Source of the DNA: Nocardia coubleae NBRC 108252
GTDB lineage: Bacteria; Actinomycetota; Actinomycetes; Mycobacteriales; Mycobacteriaceae
Direction of reading: 5' to 3'
Assembly (NCBI RefSeq): GCF_001612805.1
Contig: NZ_BDBD01000011.1
Span: 310,001-374,000, forward strand
Length of the DNA: 64,000 nt
A model generated the notes under the pieces. It searched no databases. It saw only the letters and a list, made by a program, of their open reading frames with translations, and was not told the origin of the DNA. Below are positions 60,055 through 64,000 of this stretch, piece by piece. Both the position numbers and the translations under genes were made by a program. Every line of letters begins with the position of its first letter. Position 1 is the first letter of the stretch.

Positions 60055-60606
60055 ATGCGAGCGGCAGGTGAGGCAACCAGGGAGCGAATTCTCGCCGCGG
60101 CCAAGGCGGAATTCGCCGAGTTCGGCATCGCGGGCGCGCGGATCAACCGGATCGCCGAGGCCGCGCATGCCAGCAAGGACCGCCTCTACGCCTATTTCCC
60201 CGGGAAGAAGGATCTCTACGCCGCCGTCACCGAACGCTGGGCCAGCGAAGCCTCCGCCCGCACGGCCATGCGCGCCGAGGATCTGCCCGGGTACGTCGGA
60301 CGTCTCTTCGATCATTTCCTCGCCAATCCCGACGATGCCCGTTTGCAGGCCTGGGCCGATCTGGAACCGGCCGAGGAGGAGGTGGCGCGCGCGTTGCGCG
60401 AGATGGTGGCGAGCAAGCTGGCCGAGTTGCGGCGCGGGCAGCGCGAGGGGCTGGTGACCCCCGACATCCCGGCGGCGTTGCTGCTGCGCATGCTCACCGA
60501 CCTGGCCCGCACCACCGCCGTCCATGCCGCTCAGGCCGGTGGTGAGCATGTGGCGACCCAGCGCGCGGCGACCGTGCTCGCGGCCGCGCGCATGGTCGCC
60601 CCCTAG
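60055..60606 (+). CDS. TetR-family transcriptional regulator
   Basis: Repressor of 183 residues. HTH INRIAEAAHASKDRLYAYFPGKKDL, then a ligand-binding domain like those of TetR_C_33-type regulators (DLPGYVGRLFDHFLANPDDA). Its gene is preceded by two identical palindromes and is divergent from DUF4334 and the dehydrogenase, its probable targets. Its 3' end overlaps the next convergent TetR by 4 bp. Confidence 0.92.
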   Translation: MRAAGEATRERILAAAKAEFAEFGIAGARINRIAEAAHASKDRLYAYFPGKKDLYAAVTERWASEASARTAMRAEDLPGYVGRLFDHFLANPDDARLQAWADLEPAEEEVARALREMVASKLAELRRGQREGLVTPDIPAALLLRMLTDLARTTAVHAAQAGGEHVATQRAATVLAAARMVAP

Positions 60607-61244
60607 CCGCCGGGGACGGTTTCGACCTGCAGCAATTGCCGGGCGATCAGGTCGGTGAGATGAGCTCGGGTGGTGTCGAATTCCCCGCGCATCCAGGCCG
60701 CGACGAGCTCGAGCGTGCCGCTGACCACCGTGTAGGCGGCCATGTCGGTGTCCAGCGGCGTCGACATCGGTGACGGGTGCAGCTCGCGGCTGACCGCGGC
60801 CATGGCCCGTGCGATGGCGTGCTGGGTGGCGAGCCGGGCCCGCTGGAGGGCTTCGGTGCTGTGAGCGTTGAGCAGCAGCGCGTGGCGGCGTGGGTCGTCG
60901 AGCAGGAAGCCGAGCGCGGCATCGGCGGCGGCATGGACCTGGCTGTGGATGTCGGGTTCGGCCGCGTGGGTGGCCGCGACGACGGCGGCGATGCCCTCGG
61001 CGGTGAGCTCTTCGACGAGGGTGGTGAGCACGGCGTCGCGATCGGCGAACTGTTCGTAGAAGTAGCGGTCGTTGAGCTTGGCCCGAGCACAGACCGCGCG
61101 TTTGGTGACGGCGGCGGCGCCGTCGGCGGCGAGCAGGTCGAGGGCGGCGTCGAGCAGGGCCGCGCGCCGGCGGGCGCGGCGTTCGTCGGCCGCCACTCCC
61201 CTGTAGGCGCGGGGGGACGTCGCGGTGTCCTCGGTCTTGACCAT
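60603..61244 (-). CDS. TetR-family transcriptional regulator
   Basis: Repressor of 213 residues: HTH AVTKRAVCARAKLNDRYFYEQFADRDAV, with LLNAHSTEALQRARLATQHA in the regulatory part. The start ATG is chosen 18 codons inside the open frame because this leaves the palindrome at 61280 upstream. Divergent from the MpaB-type oxygenase, its likely target. Confidence 0.92.
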   Translation of the reverse strand: MVKTEDTATSPRAYRGVAADERRARRRAALLDAALDLLAADGAAAVTKRAVCARAKLNDRYFYEQFADRDAVLTTLVEELTAEGIAAVVAATHAAEPDIHSQVHAAADAALGFLLDDPRRHALLLNAHSTEALQRARLATQHAIARAMAAVSRELHPSPMSTPLDTDMAAYTVVSGTLELVAAWMRGEFDTTRAHLTDLIARQLLQVETVPGG

Positions 61245-61279
61245 GGCCCCATTGTGGTGCACGCTGACACCACACGAGT

Positions 61280-61303
61280 TTCTGGTGTCGCATGGCACCA
61301 GAA
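61280..61303. promoter_or_regulatory. candidate TetR operator, TTCTGGTG / CACCAGAA
   Basis: Eight-base perfect arms with an eight-base spacer, in the gap between the TetR and the MpaB-type gene. An overlapping repeat GACACCA / TGGTGTC (61266-61289) uses the same half-site. Confidence 0.6.
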
Positions 61304-61362
61304 TTGCGGAGGGTGCCGACCGGACCCATGCGGTCGCGGCGCCGGAACAAAGGAGTTCACCG

Positions 61363-62340
61363 ATGACCTGTCCCGTGTCTCATCAGCCAGCCTCTACCGA
61401 TGATGGTGTGCCGCACGATGTTTCGGCTGCCGTCGAGAGATTCGAGCGGGTCGGCGGTTCGGTGCTGTTCGGGCTTTTCGCCGTCGGGCTGTTCGACCAG
61501 CCGATGCTGCCGCCGGTGTCGGCGGCGCTCGAGGCGACGGGGCGGTCCAGATATGAGCCGTGGGCGCGCGCGGTGCGCACCGCCGCCGCCGACCAGCTCA
61601 TCTACCACGGCACCGAGGCCGACGCGGCCGCCGAGGCCGAGCGCCTGATGCTGCTGCACCGTGCGGTCAAGGGCGTCGGCCCCGACGGGCAACGCTATTC
61701 GGCGCTCGAGCCGCAGGCCTGGAACTGGATTCTGTACTCGACGTTCTTCGTTCAGCGCGGCGCCTATATCGCGTTGACCGGCACCGAGCCGACGGCCGCG
61801 CAGAACCAGGCCGTCTGGGATCACTACCGGCGCAAGACAATCGGACTGCACCTGCGCGGCCGCAACGCCCCGATCGAGGACTATCGCGAACTGGTCGCCC
61901 ACTACGAACGGATGGCGGCCGAGGAACTACGGGTGACCCCGGCACTCGAGGCGGCCACCGCGTCGGTGCGCCAAGCACCGCGCCCGGATTTCCTGCCCGC
62001 GGCCACCGGTCCGCTGTGGCGGGTGGGTTCACCGGTGCTGAGCCATGTGGTGATGCTGCTCGGGTGCGGCATCATGCACCCGCAGGTGCGGGCCCGCATG
62101 CCGATCACCTGGACAGCCCGCCACGACACCGAGTTCCGGGTACTCACCGCGCTGCTGCGGACCGCGTTCGACCGGCTGCCCGCCACCGTCACCGATTCAC
62201 CGATGGCTCGCAACCGCCGCCGCTACGAACGGCTGGCCGGCAAGTACCGCCGGGTCGGGCTCACCTCGTTCGCCCCCGACCCGGCGTTGCGGCCCGTCGG
62301 CTACGCCGAGACCGAGTCGGTGTCGAACAGTCCGAGCTGA
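61363..62340 (+). CDS. MpaB-family (DUF2236) oxygenase
   Basis: Helical protein of 325 residues of the ER-bound oxygenase MpaB/latex-clearing-protein superfamily, which bind heme. Family features: [37 protein letters not shown] and a C-terminal Arg-rich region ([19 protein letters not shown]). It may oxidise a lipophilic alkene or sterol-like compound; substrate unknown. The ATG is seven bases after AGGAG. Its 3' end overlaps the convergent CAR gene by 40 bp. Confidence 0.85.
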   Translation: MTCPVSHQPASTDDGVPHDVSAAVERFERVGGSVLFGLFAVGLFDQPMLPPVSAALEATGRSRYEPWARAVRTAAADQLIYHGTEADAAAEAERLMLLHRAVKGVGPDGQRYSALEPQAWNWILYSTFFVQRGAYIALTGTEPTAAQNQAVWDHYRRKTIGLHLRGRNAPIEDYRELVAHYERMAAEELRVTPALEAATASVRQAPRPDFLPAATGPLWRVGSPVLSHVVMLLGCGIMHPQVRARMPITWTARHDTEFRVLTALLRTAFDRLPATVTDSPMARNRRRYERLAGKYRRVGLTSFAPDPALRPVGYAETESVSNSPS

Positions 62341-64000
62341 GCAAGGTCGCGCACGTACTTGTCGATCAGGTCGCGGCCCAGCTGCGGAATGTCCGGGGCG
62401 CCACCGATGCCGGCGGCCCGCACGGCGGCGCGGAAGCCGTCGGCGGGCAGCGCCGAGCCGGCCAGCGGGCGGGCCGGATGCCGGTAGGCGTGCAGCAACG
62501 GCAGCAGGGTGTGTTTGCGTCGCGGTTCGGGTAGGGCGCTCAGGGCGGTGGTGAAGCGGTCGAACCATTCGTCGTAGTCGTCGATGCGGTCGATGTGGTG
62601 ACCGGCCTCGATCAGCCAGTCGACGAAGTCGTCGAGGCAGATGCCGTCGTCGTGGGGGTTCACGACATCGTAGGTGCGGTATCCGGCGGTCGGAGCCAGT
62701 GCGGTGATCGCGGCGGCGACGAAGTCGGCGGGCAGCCCGTCGTAGTGCGCACGACGGCGCCTGCCCTCGGAGTCGGTGCGGTAGAACGACTTCGGTGCCG
62801 ATCCGGTGACGAGCACACTGAGCAGCAACCTGGTGAAGACGTCGGGCACGTTGAGCTGACCACGGTAGCGGCGGTGGGCCAGGATCATGTCCGACCGGAA
62901 CACCGCGACAGCCAGCCCGAACCGGTCGGCGGCTTCGCGCAGCAGTACCTCACCGGCCCATTTGCTGTTGCCGTAACCGTTGGCGTAGCCGGTGTCGAGG
63001 CGGCGCACGGGGCTCATGGTCCGTACGTCGCCGTCCTCGGTGAAGTCGGCGATCTGGGCGGCGACGGCCACCGTCGACAGGTAGCTGACCGGCTTGCGGG
63101 TGCTGGTCGCGGCCAACCGGATGATCTCGGCGGTGCCGACCACATTGGGCCCGAACAACTGGTGGTAGGGCAGCATGTGGTTGACCAGCGCCGCCGAGTG
63201 CACGATCAGGTCCACATCGCGGGCCAGCCGCTGCCATATCTGCTGGGGCAGACCGAGTTCCGGTGCGCCGATGTCGCCGGGCAGTACCTCGAGGGCGCGG
63301 TCGGCGAGGGCCCGGAAGTGCTCGGTCAGGGCGGGGTCGCTGTCGTAGGCCGCGTCGAGGCGGGTGCGAGCCGAATCGGCGTCGGCGCCGCGCACCACAC
63401 AGATCACGGTGCCACCGAGCGGGGCGAGGCGTTCGAGCAGTTCCAGCAGCAGGAATCGGCCGAGGTAGCCGTTGGCGCCGGTGAGCAGCACGGTCCGCGC
63501 GGGCGTCGCGGCCCTCGGCAGATCGGGGGCGGCGGTGATGGTGCCGGTGTCGAGGAATTTGTCCAGGGTGAGGTCTGCTGCCCGGATCTCGGTGGCGCCG
63601 CGACCGTGGATCGTCTCGGCGTCGAGGGTCGCGGGGCACGCGGTGATGTAGCCGGTGAGGGCGGCCAGCGTGCTGTCGGGGCCGAGCAGGACGTTGACGG
63701 GGACCTCGACGTCGAGGAGTTCGCGCAGCAGTGTCGAATACGACAGCGCCGCAAGCGAATCACCGCCCAGGTCGGAGAATCGGCTGTCGGCGCGCAGGGC
63801 GGCGGGATCGCAGCCGAGTATCGCGCCCGCGGCCCGGGCGACGACCTCGGACACGGCGAGACCGGGGGCGTCGGCACGTAGCCGGCGCAGTTCGTCGTCC
63901 TGGCGTCCGGCCAGCTCGTCGTAGAGCTGTTCCAGGCGCTGTCCGTAGCGCTCTTTCAGCTTGGGGCGCAACAGCTTTCCCACTCCGGAGAGCAGGCCGT
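62301..64000 (-). CDS. car: carboxylic acid reductase, C-terminal part (partial)
   Basis: The gene extends beyond the window; only the last 566 codons are present. It holds the end of the adenylation domain ([17 protein letters not shown]), the phosphopantetheine carrier site [13 protein letters not shown] (Ser is modified), and the thioester reductase domain with NADPH loop [18 protein letters not shown], the active-site Tyr/Lys in [12 protein letters not shown], and [13 protein letters not shown] reduces carboxylic acids to aldehydes with ATP and NADPH. It is best known in Nocardia and mycobacteria. A phosphopantetheinyl transferase is needed but not in this window. Confidence 0.94.
   Translation of the reverse strand, partial: GLLSGVGKLLRPKLKERYGQRLEQLYDELAGRQDDELRRLRADAPGLAVSEVVARAAGAILGCDPAALRADSRFSDLGGDSLAALSYSTLLRELLDVEVPVNVLLGPDSTLAALTGYITACPATLDAETIHGRGATEIRAADLTLDKFLDTGTITAAPDLPRAATPARTVLLTGANGYLGRFLLLELLERLAPLGGTVICVVRGADADSARTRLDAAYDSDPALTEHFRALADRALEVLPGDIGAPELGLPQQIWQRLARDVDLIVHSAALVNHMLPYHQLFGPNVVGTAEIIRLAATSTRKPVSYLSTVAVAAQIADFTEDGDVRTMSPVRRLDTGYANGYGNSKWAGEVLLREAADRFGLAVAVFRSDMILAHRRYRGQLNVPDVFTRLLLSVLVTGSAPKSFYRTDSEGRRRRAHYDGLPADFVAAAITALAPTAGYRTYDVVNPHDDGICLDDFVDWLIEAGHHIDRIDDYDEWFDRFTTALSALPEPRRKHTLLPLLHAYRHPARPLAGSALPADGFRAAVRAAGIGGAPDIPQLGRDLIDKYVRDLAQLGLFDTDSVSA

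Overview
The window is chromosomal DNA of a high-GC actinobacterium, most likely a mycolic-acid-bearing genus such as Nocardia or a close relative. The signs are an actinobacterial nuoLMN end, a SigF/anti-sigma/UsfY stress locus of mycobacterial type, an Eis-family acetyltransferase, LGFP cell-wall-binding repeats, a carboxylic acid reductase, and very high GC at third codon positions with many ATGA/GTGA stop-start overlaps. I see no tRNA or rRNA gene, no CRISPR array, no transposase and no integrase. This identification is inference from gene content, not from a marker gene.

Layout. 0-4.6 kb: end of the respiratory complex I operon (nuoL partial, nuoM, nuoN). 4.6-8.7 kb: an ECF41 sigma factor divergent from an amidohydrolase / membrane protein / Tat-exported multicopper oxidase operon. 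8.7-17.5 kb: small conserved proteins, a lipoprotein serine hydrolase, a 1,098-residue HEAT-like protein, an alpha/beta hydrolase, a membrane-anchored solute-binding-like protein and an HdeD-like protein. 17.5-20.2 kb: two divergent TetR systems with near-perfect operators, one with an enoyl-CoA hydratase-like gene and one with a membrane protein. 20.2-26.6 kb: a minus-strand run with an Lgt-like protein, a small membrane protein, a tetraether-lipid-synthase-like radical SAM enzyme, another small membrane protein, a subtilase, a stand-alone maltokinase cap domain and an Eis-like acetyltransferase. 26.8-30 kb: an endolysin-like wall hydrolase (DUF1906, amidase, LGFP repeats) and a long coiled-coil protein.

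30-52 kb is largely stress and redox functions: manganese catalase, hemerythrin-like proteins, a UsfY-like / methyltransferase / CDGSH / diiron-oxygenase-like operon, the SigF locus (sigF, two UsfX/RsbW-like proteins, a STAS antagonist), a PAS-ANTAR regulator, a proline-rich peptide, an Orn/Lys/Arg decarboxylase-like enzyme, a general-stress SDR, a second UsfY-like protein and the large catalase KatE. By eye, nine sites resembling the mycobacterial SigF promoter (GGTTT, 15-17 nt, GGGTAT) lie upstream of genes in this region, six of them 35-43 nt before the start codon. They suggest a locally clustered SigF regulon.

52.5-64 kb looks like catabolism or modification of a hydrophobic ketone or alcohol: an alpha/beta hydrolase, Baeyer-Villiger-type monooxygenase, GMC oxidase and DUF4334 operon; a DUF4334, zinc alcohol dehydrogenase and TetR operon; an MpaB-family oxygenase; and the 3' part of a carboxylic acid reductase. 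Four TetR genes lie here, with palindromic candidate operators in their promoter regions.

The two observations I rate highest are the radical SAM plus Lgt-like operon (a possible undescribed lipid or lipoprotein acyl-chain modification system) and the SigF-type promoter cluster.
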